From positions 558,001 to 622,000 of the forward strand of contig NZ_LT906446.1 of NCBI RefSeq assembly GCF_900187035.1: 64,000 nucleotides of DNA, in the 5' to 3' direction. Below, piece by piece: positions 21,485 to 30,670 of this stretch. The notes beneath the pieces are model-generated. The model searched no databases, had not been told where the DNA came from, and saw only the letters and a program-made list of their open reading frames with translations. Both the position numbers and the translations under genes were made by a program. Source of the stretch: Megamonas hypermegale (GTDB lineage: Bacteria > Bacillota > Negativicutes > Selenomonadales > Selenomonadaceae). How positions within the stretch are numbered: position 1 is the stretch's first letter; each line of letters starts with the position of its first letter.

Positions 21485-21519
21485 AAAACCCCGCAAAGAT
21501 TTATTCTTAGCGGGGTTTT
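21485..21519 (+). terminator. Terminator of gatCAB
   Basis: AAAACCCCGC pairs with GCGGGGTTTT, loop about 15 bases, then T. GC-rich for this genome. Confidence 0.88.
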
Positions 21520-21595
21520 TAACTGACAAAAATTTTTTTTATTGGTGTATATTTTATTGATTTCATTGATTAGATATGAGTTTTTGTAAAAAAAT

Positions 21596-21624
21596 TTGAC
21601 AAAAGGGGATTTAATAGTGATAAT
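21596..21624 (+). promoter_or_regulatory. Promoter upstream of dprA
   Basis: TTGACA at 21596-21601 and GATAAT at 21619-21624 with a 17-base spacer. It would give a leader of about 310 bases before dprA that contains the repeat/hairpin element below. Confidence 0.6.
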
Positions 21625-21632
21625 AATAGAAT

Positions 21633-21775
21633 ATATGTAATAATTCGCTATGCTAATTGAATTTTTAGGCAGTATGGTCCTTTATATTATGAGATAAATT
21701 GATTAAATATAAAGTATTGTACTGCTGGTTTTAAGTATTTTCGATTAGTAGTGCGTATATGTAATAATTTGCTAT
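21633..21775 (+). other. Direct repeat-hairpin-direct repeat element in the dprA leader
   Basis: TATATGTAATAATTCGCTAT (21633-21652) recurs with one change at 21756-21775. Between the copies a long hairpin can form: GCAGTA (21669-21674) with TACTGC (21720-21725) and, further in, CTTTATATT (21680-21688) with AATATAAAG (21706-21714), separated by a 5+5 internal loop. No open frame covers it. It resembles no riboswitch I know; it could be a structured leader RNA or a remnant of a small mobile repeat. Confidence 0.5.
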
Positions 21776-21938
21776 ATTGATAAAAATAAAATTTAAATTG
21801 CTAAAAATGATTTATATTTATTTGAATTTGATAAATTCCTTCATTAATATAGGTAATTTTAAATTATATTAATAGTTATCAATATATTTTGTGGATAATA
21901 GTAATGAGCTAGTTTTATTTTAAGAAAGAACAGAGAAA

Positions 21939-23024
21939 ATGAAAAATATTTATTGGGCAGCTTTGCATTTAGTGCCAGGTATTGGCAATAAAACCTTGCG
22001 TCATTTGTATGATTATTTCAAAGATGGCGAAGTAGTTTGGATGGCAGATAAAAAAACTTTACTTGATAGTAAATGTTTATCAGAAAAGACGTTATCTGAA
22101 TTAATAGAATTTAGACAGGGTTATTCACTGGCGCAATTAGAAGATGAACTATCGCGTTATAAGGTTAAAATCTGTATTGAAGCTGATGAAGAATATCCAT
22201 CTAGTTTAAAAGAGATTTTTGACCCGCCGTTTATCTTGTATTATCAAGGTGTTTTAAAATCTGATGAGTCTTGTATTGGTGTAGTAGGAGCTAGAGCTTG
22301 TACACCGTATGGGGCACAAATTGCGCAAAACATAGCCAGTCAATTAGCAAAAGCTGATTTCACGATAGTTAGCGGTGCTGCCAAAGGTATTGATACGAAT
22401 GCTCATATCGGTGCGCTTAAAACAGGTCGCACTATTGCTGTATTAGGCTGTGGTCTTGATATAGCTTATCCGCAAGAAAATAAACAATTATTACAAGATA
22501 TTGCAAAAACGGGAGCGGTCATTTCTGAACTGCCATTAAAAACAGCTCCAATACCGGGAAATTTTCCAGCGAGAAATCGTATTATCACAGGGCTGTCTAA
22601 AGGAATTTTAGTAGTAGAAGCTGCTAAAAAAAGTGGTTCACTTATAACAGCAGAGTTGGCACTTAGTGAAGGTCGTGATGTTTTTGCCGTACCAGGAAAT
22701 ATTTATTCTGTAAAAAGCCAAGGTTGTCATAAATTAATACAACAGGGAGCTAAACTCGTTACAAGTGCACAGGATATTATGGATGAATATCATTCTTTTG
22801 TGCCTAAAGCGCAAGTTGAAACTGTACAGATAGAGATGACTGCTGAAGAGCAGGCAATTTACGATTATCTATCTTTAACTGAACCGAAATGTACAGATGA
22901 AATAATATATAAGCTCAGAATAGATGTTTCCAATATCGCGTTCATTTTATTACAAATGAAACTAAAGGGACTGATAAAAGAAACGAGTCCTAATTTTTAT
23001 ATACGACAACAGAGGTGCGTTTGA
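21939..23024 (+). CDS. dprA: DNA-processing protein A
   Basis: DprA loads RecA on single-stranded DNA taken up in transformation. The 361 residues show an N-terminal helix-hairpin-helix-like region (LHLVPGIGNKTLRHLYDYF), the Rossmann-type DprA core (GARACTPYGAQIAQNIASQLAKADFTIVSGAAKGIDTNAH region at about 115-155, GLSKGILVVEAAKKSGSLITAELALSEGRDVFAVPG) and a C-terminal winged helix (about 295-355). Normal length. The ribosome binding site is weak (AAGAAAGAACAGAG). It overlaps topA by one base (TGATG), as in many Firmicutes. Confidence 0.95.
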   Translation: MKNIYWAALHLVPGIGNKTLRHLYDYFKDGEVVWMADKKTLLDSKCLSEKTLSELIEFRQGYSLAQLEDELSRYKVKICIEADEEYPSSLKEIFDPPFILYYQGVLKSDESCIGVVGARACTPYGAQIAQNIASQLAKADFTIVSGAAKGIDTNAHIGALKTGRTIAVLGCGLDIAYPQENKQLLQDIAKTGAVISELPLKTAPIPGNFPARNRIITGLSKGILVVEAAKKSGSLITAELALSEGRDVFAVPGNIYSVKSQGCHKLIQQGAKLVTSAQDIMDEYHSFVPKAQVETVQIEMTAEEQAIYDYLSLTEPKCTDEIIYKLRIDVSNIAFILLQMKLKGLIKETSPNFYIRQQRCV

Positions 23025-25267
23025 TGAACAAAAAAACGCTAGTGGTGGTAGAATCTCCAACAAAAGCGAAAACAATTGAAAAATATTTAGGCAATAAAAA
23101 ATATACAGTAATGGCTTCAATGGGTCATTTGCGTGATTTGCCAAAAAGTCAATTTGGTATAGATGTGGAACACGATTTTACGCCTAAATACATCAATATT
23201 CGCGGTAAAGGTGATTTGATAAAAGCATTGAAGAAAGAAGCTAAAAAATCTGAAAAAGTTTATCTAGCTTCAGACCCTGACCGCGAAGGAGAAGCTATTG
23301 CGTGGCATTTAGCATATATTTTGGGTATTGACGAACATGAAAAATGCCGTATTGTATTTAATGAAATAACAAAACCTGCTATTCAAGAAGCAGTGAAAAA
23401 TCCAAAAGCAATCAATATCGATAGAGTAGATGCACAGCAAGCACGTCGTATGCTCGACCGCATTGTGGGTTATAAATTGAGTCCACTTTTATGGAAGAAA
23501 ATTCGCAAAGGATTAAGTGCTGGCCGTGTGCAATCTGTTACTGTAAAGATGATTTGCGATAGGGAAAAAGAAATACAAAAATTTAAATCAGAAGAATATT
23601 GGACAGTGGATTTTAAATTTAAGAAAAAACCACGTTCTAATATGTTTGCAGCTGAATTAATCGCTATTGATGATAAAAAATTGATGATATCAGCAAAAAA
23701 AGAAGATATCAAAATCGCTTCTAAAACAGAAGCTGATGATATTTGCCTTGATATCGAAAATGTCGATTTTAAAGTCGTAGAAATTAAAAAACGCCAACGC
23801 CAACGCAAAGCACCTGCTCCATTTACAACAAGTAGTTTACAACAAGATGCAGCACGTAAACTTGGTTTTACATCACGTAAAACCATGATGGTAGCGCAAC
23901 AGCTTTATGAAGGTATTAGCCTTGGCAGAAAAGGTCCTACAGGGCTTATAACGTATATGCGTACTGACTCAACACGTATATCTGATATTGCTTTAAATGA
24001 AGCTAGAACTTTTATTGAAGAAAATTTCGGCAAGGAATATCTTCCAGAAAAACCAAATATTTATGTGGCAGGTAAAGCTTCACAAGATGCCCATGAAGCT
24101 GTACGTCCTACAAATATTAAACTCACTCCTGCTAGTGTAGAACAGTATTTGACAAAAGAACAACTTAAATTGTATAAACTCATCTGGCAAAGATTTTTAG
24201 GCTCACAGATGTTGCCTGCTAATTACGATATGATGAGCGTTACAATGCAAGGTGGAAAATACACAGCGAAAGCTACTGGTTCAAAGATGAAATTTGCTGG
24301 TTTCACAGCAGTTTACAATGACAGTGATAGTAAAAAAGAAAAAGATGTAATATTGCCTGATTTAGCAGAAAGCGATGAGCTTTCCATACAGAAAATTGAA
24401 CCGATGCAACACTTCACTGAACCACCTGCTCGATATAACGATGCTTCGCTTGTCAAAACCTTAGAAGAAAAAGGAATAGGTCGACCAAGCACGTACGCAC
24501 CGATTATCGAAACAATCTTAGCTCGTGGGTATGTTGTTCGTTCTGATAAGAAATTTGAACCTACAGATTTAGGCTTTGTAGTAGTCGATTTATTAGAAAA
24601 ATATTTCAAAGAAATCGTTGATGAAAAATTCACGGCTGATTTAGAGTATAAATTAGATGAAATCGCTGTAGGCAAAATTGAAAAAAATACTTTGTTGCGT
24701 GAGTTTTACGTTCCATTTGAAAAAACATTAGAACATGCTGAAGAAGAAATCGGTGAAGTTGAAGTACCTGATGAAGTTTCTGATGTGCAGTGTGAATTAT
24801 GCGGTCGTATGATGGTCGTAAAACAAGGTCGTTATGGTAAATTCTTAGCATGCCCAGGTTTTCCAGAATGTCGCAATACTAAACCGATAATCAAAGACAC
24901 AGGCGTTAAATGTCCAAAATGTGGCGGTAAAATCATTGAACGCCGTACACGCCGTGGCATTGTCTTTTATGGCTGTGAAAATTATCCAAAATGCGATTAC
25001 GTTTCTTGGGATATGCCACTTACAACGAATTGTAAAGAATGCGGTTCTTTCTTGTTTAGACATCGTTTTAAAAATGGACGTACTATTTTATATTGTAGCA
25101 ATGATGAATGTAAAACGCGTAAAGAAGATACGCCGATAAATAGAGAAATCAACAAGATGAAAGAAAAAGAACAAAAAGCAGCCGCAGCTAAATTAGAAGA
25201 AGCAAGAGCAAAAGCCGCTGAAAAAGAAAATAGCGATAAAAATGAAGATACGACTGCTAAAGAATAA
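23024..25267 (+). CDS. topA: DNA topoisomerase I
   Basis: Type IA topoisomerase that relaxes negative supercoils. The start is the ATG at 23024, overlapping the dprA stop, behind AGAGGTG; a longer frame begins at 23015. The 747 residues hold the Toprim domain (VVESPTKAKTIEKYLG ... SDPDREGEAIAWHL), the catalytic Tyr in GLITYMRTDSTRI (about 310), and three C-terminal Cys4 zinc ribbons (about 590-700: CELC ... CPGFPEC, CPKC ... CENYPKC, CKEC ... CSNDEC), ending in a Lys/Glu-rich tail. Gene order dprA-topA-trmFO-hslVU-codY is conserved in Firmicutes. Confidence 0.97.
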   Translation: MNKKTLVVVESPTKAKTIEKYLGNKKYTVMASMGHLRDLPKSQFGIDVEHDFTPKYINIRGKGDLIKALKKEAKKSEKVYLASDPDREGEAIAWHLAYILGIDEHEKCRIVFNEITKPAIQEAVKNPKAINIDRVDAQQARRMLDRIVGYKLSPLLWKKIRKGLSAGRVQSVTVKMICDREKEIQKFKSEEYWTVDFKFKKKPRSNMFAAELIAIDDKKLMISAKKEDIKIASKTEADDICLDIENVDFKVVEIKKRQRQRKAPAPFTTSSLQQDAARKLGFTSRKTMMVAQQLYEGISLGRKGPTGLITYMRTDSTRISDIALNEARTFIEENFGKEYLPEKPNIYVAGKASQDAHEAVRPTNIKLTPASVEQYLTKEQLKLYKLIWQRFLGSQMLPANYDMMSVTMQGGKYTAKATGSKMKFAGFTAVYNDSDSKKEKDVILPDLAESDELSIQKIEPMQHFTEPPARYNDASLVKTLEEKGIGRPSTYAPIIETILARGYVVRSDKKFEPTDLGFVVVDLLEKYFKEIVDEKFTADLEYKLDEIAVGKIEKNTLLREFYVPFEKTLEHAEEEIGEVEVPDEVSDVQCELCGRMMVVKQGRYGKFLACPGFPECRNTKPIIKDTGVKCPKCGGKIIERRTRRGIVFYGCENYPKCDYVSWDMPLTTNCKECGSFLFRHRFKNGRTILYCSNDECKTRKEDTPINREINKMKEKEQKAAAAKLEEARAKAAEKENSDKNEDTTAKE

Positions 25268-25301
25268 GATATATTAATTTCGTTTGATGAAAGGATTTAA
25301 T

Positions 25302-26633
25302 GTGAAAAAAGTTATTATTGTTGGAGCAGGTATGGCTGGTAGTGAAGCGGCATGGCAAGTTGCCAATCGCGGCATAAAAGTCGATTTATATGAAATGCGT
25401 CCTGTAAAATCTACACCTGCACATAAGACAGATAAATTTGCTGAACTTGTTTGTAGCAATTCATTGCGAGGTGCAGGTTTAGAAAATGCTGTAGGCTTAT
25501 TAAAAGAAGAGATGCGTCGCTTGAAATCCTTGATTATGGAGTCAGCAGACATCAATAGAGTACCAGCAGGTGGAGCACTTGCCGTAGATAGAGAAGGTTT
25601 CAGTCAATATATTACAGATAAAGTGAAAAATCATCCAAATATTACTGTAATAAATGAAGAAATCGCTCAAATTCCTACAGAAGAAGATGCCATCACCATT
25701 ATTGCCAGTGGACCGCTCACTTCAGAAGTATTAGCAAAATCCATAAAAGAATTAACAGGACAAGAATACTTCTATTTCTATGATGCAGCAGCTCCGCTCA
25801 TCGCTAAAGAAAGCATCGATATGAGTAAAGCATACCGCGCTTCACGTTATGGCAAAGGCACAGCAGATTATATCAACTGTGCTATGGATAAAGAACAATA
25901 TGAACATTTTTGGCATGAATTAGTAAATGCTGAAATGGCACCGATTAAGGAATTTGAAAAAGCTAAGTTCTTTGAAGGTTGCATGCCTGTAGAAGAAATG
26001 GCTCGTCGTGGTGAAGATACATTATTGTTTGGCCCATTAAAACCAGTTGGTTTAGAAGACCCAAGAACAGGTAAAAGACCATATGCTGTAGTTCAACTTC
26101 GTCAAGATAATGTAGCCGATAGCCTGTATAATATAGTAGGCTTTCAGACTCATTTAAAATGGCCAGAACAAAAACGCGTATTTGGTTTAATACCAGGTTT
26201 AGAAAATGCTGAATTTGTGCGTTACGGTGTAATGCATCGCAATACATTTATAAATTCACCAGAATTACTTCGCCCAACATTACAATTTTATAATCGCGAT
26301 GATTTGTTATTTGCTGGTCAAATGACAGGCGTAGAAGGTTATGTAGAATCTGCGGCTTCTGGACTTGTAGCTGGTATTAATGCAGCATATTTAGCTAAAG
26401 GTCAAGAGCCAGTGATTTTCCCAAAAGAAACGGCACATGGCTCTATGTGTAATTATATAACTTCAGCTGTAGCGAAACATTTTCAGCCAATGAATGCTAA
26501 TTTTGGATTGATGCCACCGCTTGAAGAACGTATTCGTGATAAAAAATTGAAGAAACAAAAAATAGCGCAGAGAGCATTAGAATTTTTAGATAAATTTAGT
26601 GCTGATGTATTGAAAATAAATGAGGAAAACTGA
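25302..26633 (+). CDS. trmFO: tRNA m5U54 methyltransferase, folate/FAD-dependent
   Basis: Methylates U54 of the T-loop of tRNAs using methylene-tetrahydrofolate and FADH2. The start is put at GTG 25302 ([18 protein letters not shown]) because AAGGA lies 6-7 bases before it; the longer frame from 25284 has no ribosome binding site. The 443 residues show the GAGMAGSEA dinucleotide motif at the N-terminus, [34 protein letters not shown], and [24 protein letters not shown], all typical of TrmFO (Gid). It lies between topA and hslV. Confidence 0.95.
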   Translation: MKKVIIVGAGMAGSEAAWQVANRGIKVDLYEMRPVKSTPAHKTDKFAELVCSNSLRGAGLENAVGLLKEEMRRLKSLIMESADINRVPAGGALAVDREGFSQYITDKVKNHPNITVINEEIAQIPTEEDAITIIASGPLTSEVLAKSIKELTGQEYFYFYDAAAPLIAKESIDMSKAYRASRYGKGTADYINCAMDKEQYEHFWHELVNAEMAPIKEFEKAKFFEGCMPVEEMARRGEDTLLFGPLKPVGLEDPRTGKRPYAVVQLRQDNVADSLYNIVGFQTHLKWPEQKRVFGLIPGLENAEFVRYGVMHRNTFINSPELLRPTLQFYNRDDLLFAGQMTGVEGYVESAASGLVAGINAAYLAKGQEPVIFPKETAHGSMCNYITSAVAKHFQPMNANFGLMPPLEERIRDKKLKKQKIAQRALEFLDKFSADVLKINEEN

Positions 26634-26668
26634 TAATATTAATATAATTAATAAATGGAGATGATTAT

Positions 26669-27208
26669 ATGGATAGTTTTAAAGCAACCACTATCATAGC
26701 CGTAAAAAAAGATGGTAAAACTGCTATTGCAGGCGATGGACAGGTTACTTTTGGACAGGCTGCTATCATGAAAGCAAATGCTCGTAAAGTTCGTCGTTTA
26801 TATAATAATAAAGTACTTGCAGGCTTTGCAGGTTCTGTTGCTGATGCATTTACTTTATTTGAAAAATTCGAAGCAAAATTGGTTGAATACCATGGCAATT
26901 TAACGCGTGCAGCCGTAGAACTTGCCAAAGATTGGCGTATGGATAGAGTATTGCGTAAATTAGAAGCATTATTGCTCGTAGCAGATGAAAATACATTGTT
27001 ATTGATTTCTGGTAACGGTGAAGTTATTGAACCAGATGGCAATGTGGCTGCTATAGGTTCTGGCGGTTTTTATGCATTAGCTGCTGGTCGCGCACTTGTT
27101 AAACACTCTAATCTCAGTGCTGGAGAAGTTGCTAAAGAAGCACTCACACTTGCTGCAGATATCTGCGTATACACAAATCATAATATTATAGTAGAAGAAT
27201 TAAATTAA
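26669..27208 (+). CDS. hslV: ATP-dependent protease peptidase subunit HslV (ClpQ)
   Basis: Forms the double-hexamer peptidase chamber of the HslUV protease. At 179 residues it is of normal size. As in Bacillus ClpQ, a few residues (MDSFKA) precede the [12 protein letters not shown]-terminus of the mature peptidase, so cleavage before Thr7 is expected. [10 protein letters not shown] and [14 protein letters not shown] are present. It is followed 17 bases later by hslU. In Bacillus a tyrosine recombinase gene (codV/xerC) usually precedes it; here trmFO does. Confidence 0.96.
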   Translation: MDSFKATTIIAVKKDGKTAIAGDGQVTFGQAAIMKANARKVRRLYNNKVLAGFAGSVADAFTLFEKFEAKLVEYHGNLTRAAVELAKDWRMDRVLRKLEALLLVADENTLLLISGNGEVIEPDGNVAAIGSGGFYALAAGRALVKHSNLSAGEVAKEALTLAADICVYTNHNIIVEELN

Positions 27209-27225
27209 TAAAGGAGTTTTAGTTG

Positions 27226-28620
27226 ATGAAATTTAACGAACAAATTCCGCGTCAGGTTGTAGAAGAACTCGATAAATATATTGTAGGACAAGCACAGGCA
27301 AAACGTTCTGTAGCTATTGCATTGCGCAATAGATGGCGTAGCCGTCATTTACCAGAAGAAATGCGCGATGAAATCATTCCAAAAAATATTTTGATGATTG
27401 GTTCAACTGGCGTAGGTAAAACAGAAATTGCTCGTCGTTTAGCTAAATTAGTTAAAGCGCCGTTTGTTAAAGTAGAAGCTACAAAATTTACTGAAGTTGG
27501 TTATGTAGGTCGCGATGTTGAATCCATGGTTAGAGATTTAGCAGAAGCAGCTGTTCGCATGGTTAAACAGGAAAAATTAGAAGCAGTTCAAGATAAAGCT
27601 AAGGAAATGGCAGAAGAACGAATTCTTGATATTTTTGTACCTGAACCGAAGGAAAAATCTGTAAGTAATCCACTTAATGCTTTATTTGGTGGCAGCAAAG
27701 ATGAAGATGCAGAAGAAAAACCAGTAGAAGAACCAAAATATTCCGCTGGCCGTGAATGGTGCAGAAAACGCCTTCAAAAAGGTGAATTAGAAAATGAAAT
27801 TGTTGAAATCAACGTTGAACCAAAAAGTTCACCTGTAATTGGTATGTTTGCAGGTTCTGGCATGGAAGATATGAGCAATAACATTCAAGATATGATTGGT
27901 AATCTCATGCCAAAAAAACGTAAAAAACGCAAAGTAACAGTAGCACAAGCACGTGAAATATTTAAACAAGAAGAAGCTCAAAAATTACTCGATATGGAAT
28001 CAATTGCACATGAAGGATTACGCATTGCAGAACGCAATGGTATTATTTTCCTCGATGAAATTGATAAAGTTGCAGTAAAAGGTTCTTCCTCTGGTCCAGA
28101 TGTTTCTCGTGAAGGTGTACAGCGTGATATTTTACCTATCGTAGAAGGTAGCACCGTTTCCACAAAATATGGTCAAATGAAAACAGATCATATTTTATTT
28201 ATCGCAGCTGGTGCTTTCCATATGGCAAAACCATCTGATTTAATCCCAGAACTTCAAGGTCGTTTTCCAATTCGCGTAGAACTCAGTTCTTTGACTGAAG
28301 CTGATTTTAAACGTATTTTAACTGAACCAACTAATGCATTGTTAAAACAGTATAAAGCACTTTTAGCAACTGAAGGTGTAACTATTGATTTTACAGAAGA
28401 TGCAATTGAACGTTTAGCGCAAGTTGCTTGTGAAGTTAATGAACAGACAGAAAATATTGGTGCAAGAAGATTGCATACTATTATGGAAAAATTATTAGAA
28501 GATTTATCTTTTGATGCACCAGAACTTGAAGAAAAAAATGTAATGATTGATGCTAATTATGTAAATGAAAAACTTGGTGGCATCATCAAAAACCGCGATT
28601 TAAGTCAATTTATTTTATAA
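27226..28620 (+). CDS. hslU: ATP-dependent protease ATPase subunit HslU (ClpY)
   Basis: The AAA+ unfoldase that feeds substrates to HslV. The start is ATG 27226 behind AAGGAG (the longer frame begins at TTG 27223). The 464 residues hold Walker [15 protein letters not shown] (about 55-68), the inserted I domain (about 110-240, with a charged variable stretch), Walker B FLDEIDK (about 275), the sensor/arginine region [14 protein letters not shown], and a C-terminal hydrophobic tail DLSQFIL that docks into HslV. A hairpin follows the stop. Confidence 0.97.
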   Translation: MKFNEQIPRQVVEELDKYIVGQAQAKRSVAIALRNRWRSRHLPEEMRDEIIPKNILMIGSTGVGKTEIARRLAKLVKAPFVKVEATKFTEVGYVGRDVESMVRDLAEAAVRMVKQEKLEAVQDKAKEMAEERILDIFVPEPKEKSVSNPLNALFGGSKDEDAEEKPVEEPKYSAGREWCRKRLQKGELENEIVEINVEPKSSPVIGMFAGSGMEDMSNNIQDMIGNLMPKKRKKRKVTVAQAREIFKQEEAQKLLDMESIAHEGLRIAERNGIIFLDEIDKVAVKGSSSGPDVSREGVQRDILPIVEGSTVSTKYGQMKTDHILFIAAGAFHMAKPSDLIPELQGRFPIRVELSSLTEADFKRILTEPTNALLKQYKALLATEGVTIDFTEDAIERLAQVACEVNEQTENIGARRLHTIMEKLLEDLSFDAPELEEKNVMIDANYVNEKLGGIIKNRDLSQFIL

Positions 28621-28628
28621 GCTATATC

Positions 28629-28659
28629 TTTAATCCCCCGCTTTTAGTGGGGGATTAAA
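28629..28659 (+). terminator. Hairpin after hslU, possible terminator
   Basis: TTTAATCCCCC (28629-28639) pairs perfectly with GGGGGATTAAA (28649-28659). The following T tract is poor, so termination may be partial and let some transcription reach codY. Confidence 0.55.
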
Positions 28660-28792
28660 ATTGTTAAATAATATTGTACAAAATTCTAAAAAATATAACA
28701 ATTATTCTTTTAAATTAAGAATATATATGTTAAAATAAATAAAGGAAATGGTTTAGCAGGGGAAAAACTCTTGCTCAGGAAGGGGATAACAG

Positions 28793-29569
28793 ATGGCGTC
28801 TTTACTCGAAAAAACAAGAAAAATAAATAAATTACTTCAAAAAGCAGAAGCTGTAGAATACGATAGCATCTCTCGCGTACTTAGCAATGTTATCGAAGCG
28901 AATGTATATATTGTAAGTAAAACAGGTAAAATTTACGGCTATGCATTCCTCGATGATTTTGAATGTGACACTATGATTGACAAAATCGTAAGCCAGGGAG
29001 AATTCCCAAAACATTATGTTAATTGGTTGTTAAAAATGGATGCAACATCTCCAAATATTAAACAACAAGAACATTGTGTTTTTGGTGCTGAAAAAGATAT
29101 TTGTGAAGTTGAAGGAAAAGTTGTCACAATCGTACCTATTTACGGTGTAGGTGAACGTATTGCTACATTAGTATTGGCTAAATTTAATGAAGAATTTAAC
29201 GATGATGATTTATTATTAGCTGAATATGGTGCAACAGTTGTTGGCATGGAAATTTTACGTGATAATTCTCAAAAAATGGAAGTTGAAGCACGTAAAAAAG
29301 CTACTGTTCAGATTGCACTTGCTACACTTTCTTATTCTGAAATCGAAGCTGCTGTTAATATCTTAAGCGAATTAAATGGCACTGAAGGTCTATTAGTAGC
29401 TTCTAAAATTGCAGACCGCGTAGGTATTACACGTTCTGTAATAGTCAACGCATTGCGTAAATTTGAATCTGCTGGTGTAATTGAATCTAAATCACTTGGT
29501 ATGAAAGGTACGTATATTCGCGTATTAAATGACTATTTATTAGAAGAAATTCAAAAACTTAAAAGATAA
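28793..29569 (+). CDS. codY: GTP- and branched-chain-amino-acid-sensing repressor CodY
   Basis: A global regulator that represses nutrient-stress genes when isoleucine/leucine/valine and GTP are plentiful. The 258 residues show the N-terminal GAF domain (about 1-155; opening SLLEKTRKINKLLQKAE), a linker helix, and the C-terminal winged helix (ASKIADRVGITRSVIVNALRKFESAGVIESKSLGMKGTYI, about 205-245), the DNA-recognition segment conserved in CodY. AAGGGG precedes the ATG. A weak CodY-box-like sequence at 28680-28694 (four mismatches) could allow autoregulation but is not convincing. Confidence 0.96.
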   Translation: MASLLEKTRKINKLLQKAEAVEYDSISRVLSNVIEANVYIVSKTGKIYGYAFLDDFECDTMIDKIVSQGEFPKHYVNWLLKMDATSPNIKQQEHCVFGAEKDICEVEGKVVTIVPIYGVGERIATLVLAKFNEEFNDDDLLLAEYGATVVGMEILRDNSQKMEVEARKKATVQIALATLSYSEIEAAVNILSELNGTEGLLVASKIADRVGITRSVIVNALRKFESAGVIESKSLGMKGTYIRVLNDYLLEEIQKLKR

Positions 29570-29580
29570 TTATGGAAGAT

Positions 29581-29619
29581 AAAAGCTATCATACATTTAT
29601 TTTTGTATGATAGCTTTTT
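29581..29619 (+). terminator. Terminator of codY
   Basis: AAAAGCTATCATAC pairs with GTATGATAGCTTTT, followed by T. Confidence 0.9.
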
Positions 29620-29824
29620 ATATTAATTTTATTTTTTTATTGAAAGAAAACATAAATAGATGTAAAATATACAAAACTAAAAAATACATATTTCTTATGT
29701 TAATATATTATGCTAAAAGGAGTATGAATTTATGAATAATAAAGCTTAAAAATTTAAGGAATATTTAACAATAAATAATATCACTGGATTTAATTTTGAA
29801 GAATTTAAAGATGAATTTAATACA

Positions 29825-30151
29825 GTGATATTTCGTTCTAGAATTATGGTTAAGGGACAGCAACTTCCTATGGCGATAATTTTAGATGATAGTATTTATC
29901 GCATGATTAGAGTGCAATTAATTTCTAGTGTGGAAAATACAGAAAAAGTAGTTTCCTTTTTAAATAAATTAAATGCTAAGTATAAATCTTATAAATTTTA
30001 TTTAACTCAGCAAAATGATTTGATTTTAGACAGCTGTATCATGGGAGAAGATGATGATGAAAGTAAAATAATTATTGCTGTGTTAAATAATATTATAAAA
30101 CAAATGCAAGATGAATACTCTGAACTTATGAATATCGTTTGGAGTAAATAA
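29825..30151 (+). CDS. YbjN-like small protein with damaged 5' end
   Basis: The 108 residues from GTG 29825 (LPMAIILDDSIYRMIRV ... VVSFLNKLNAKYKSYKFYLTQQNDLILDS ... ) look like the YbjN/T3SS-chaperone-like fold. The frame is open upstream to about 29760 with family-like sequence (YLTINNITGFNFEEF) but lacks a start. The only ATG with a good AAAGGAG site (29733) is in another frame and hits TAA after five codons. A small frameshift or point mutation therefore seems to have cut off the N-terminus. Either it is a recent pseudogene or it starts at GTG 29825 without a ribosome binding site. It lies 12 bases before an exported protein gene. Confidence 0.5.
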   Translation: MIFRSRIMVKGQQLPMAIILDDSIYRMIRVQLISSVENTEKVVSFLNKLNAKYKSYKFYLTQQNDLILDSCIMGEDDDESKIIIAVLNNIIKQMQDEYSELMNIVWSK

Positions 30152-30163
30152 GGAGGGTTTTTT

Positions 30164-30622
30164 ATGAAAAAACTAGTATTATTTTTAACTGTGGTAATGG
30201 TAATGGTAATGGCATTTTCAAGTATTTGTATGGCTGCTGATGGTGGAGATTTAAACAAAGAACAAAAAGTAGCTGATACATTTATTGCGGCTCTAACTAG
30301 TGATAATGTCAATTATGATAAAGTCTCTGCTAATCTCAGTGAAGGATTAAAAACTAAATTAAATGAAAAAGATTTTGTAGGATTAAAAAATGATATTAAA
30401 ACTAAAATGGGTGATTTAAATCAAGAAAGATTTTTCTCTTTTGAAAGATTACAACCTAATGGACAACAAGATAAATTAACATATATAGCATCTTTTACTA
30501 ATGAAAAGATGGTGGCAATGGTGTTTGTATTTGATAAAGATACTAAATTAATTGATTTTGGTTTAATGACAATGAAGCCACAAACTAATGCTGAAGCACA
30601 GACGACTCAGCAGGCACAATAA
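30164..30622 (+). CDS. Exported small protein, possibly DUF3887-like
   Basis: A 152-residue protein with a signal peptide (residues 1-24, cleavage near CMAADGG). The mature part has a pattern (VADTFIAALTSDN ... LKTKLNEKDFVGLKNDIKTKMGDL ... FDKDTKLIDFGL) reminiscent of NTF2-like DUF3887 proteins, with a Gln/Thr tail. Secreted or periplasmic; role unknown. The ATG follows AAGGAGGG. It is 12 bases after the YbjN-like frame, so the two were probably one operon, and a terminator follows. Confidence 0.75.
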   Translation: MKKLVLFLTVVMVMVMAFSSICMAADGGDLNKEQKVADTFIAALTSDNVNYDKVSANLSEGLKTKLNEKDFVGLKNDIKTKMGDLNQERFFSFERLQPNGQQDKLTYIASFTNEKMVAMVFVFDKDTKLIDFGLMTMKPQTNAEAQTTQQAQ

Positions 30623-30633
30623 TTAATGAAATA

Positions 30634-30668
30634 AAAAGGCCTGGATTTTAAAAATCCAAGCCTTTTTT
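30634..30668. terminator. Bidirectional terminator between the exported gene and rqcH
   Basis: AAAAAGGCCTGGATTTT pairs with AAAATCCAAGCCTTTTTT (one mismatch), T-rich on both sides. Confidence 0.88.
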
Positions 30669-30670
30669 GT

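Noticed and set aside
26669-28620. Recombinase gene xerC/codV expected before hslV
   Set aside because: Only trmFO precedes hslV; no tyrosine recombinase motifs in any frame here.
28680-28694. CodY box upstream of codY (AAAATTCTAAAAAAT)
   Set aside because: Four of 15 positions mismatch in a very AT-rich region; such matches are expected by chance.
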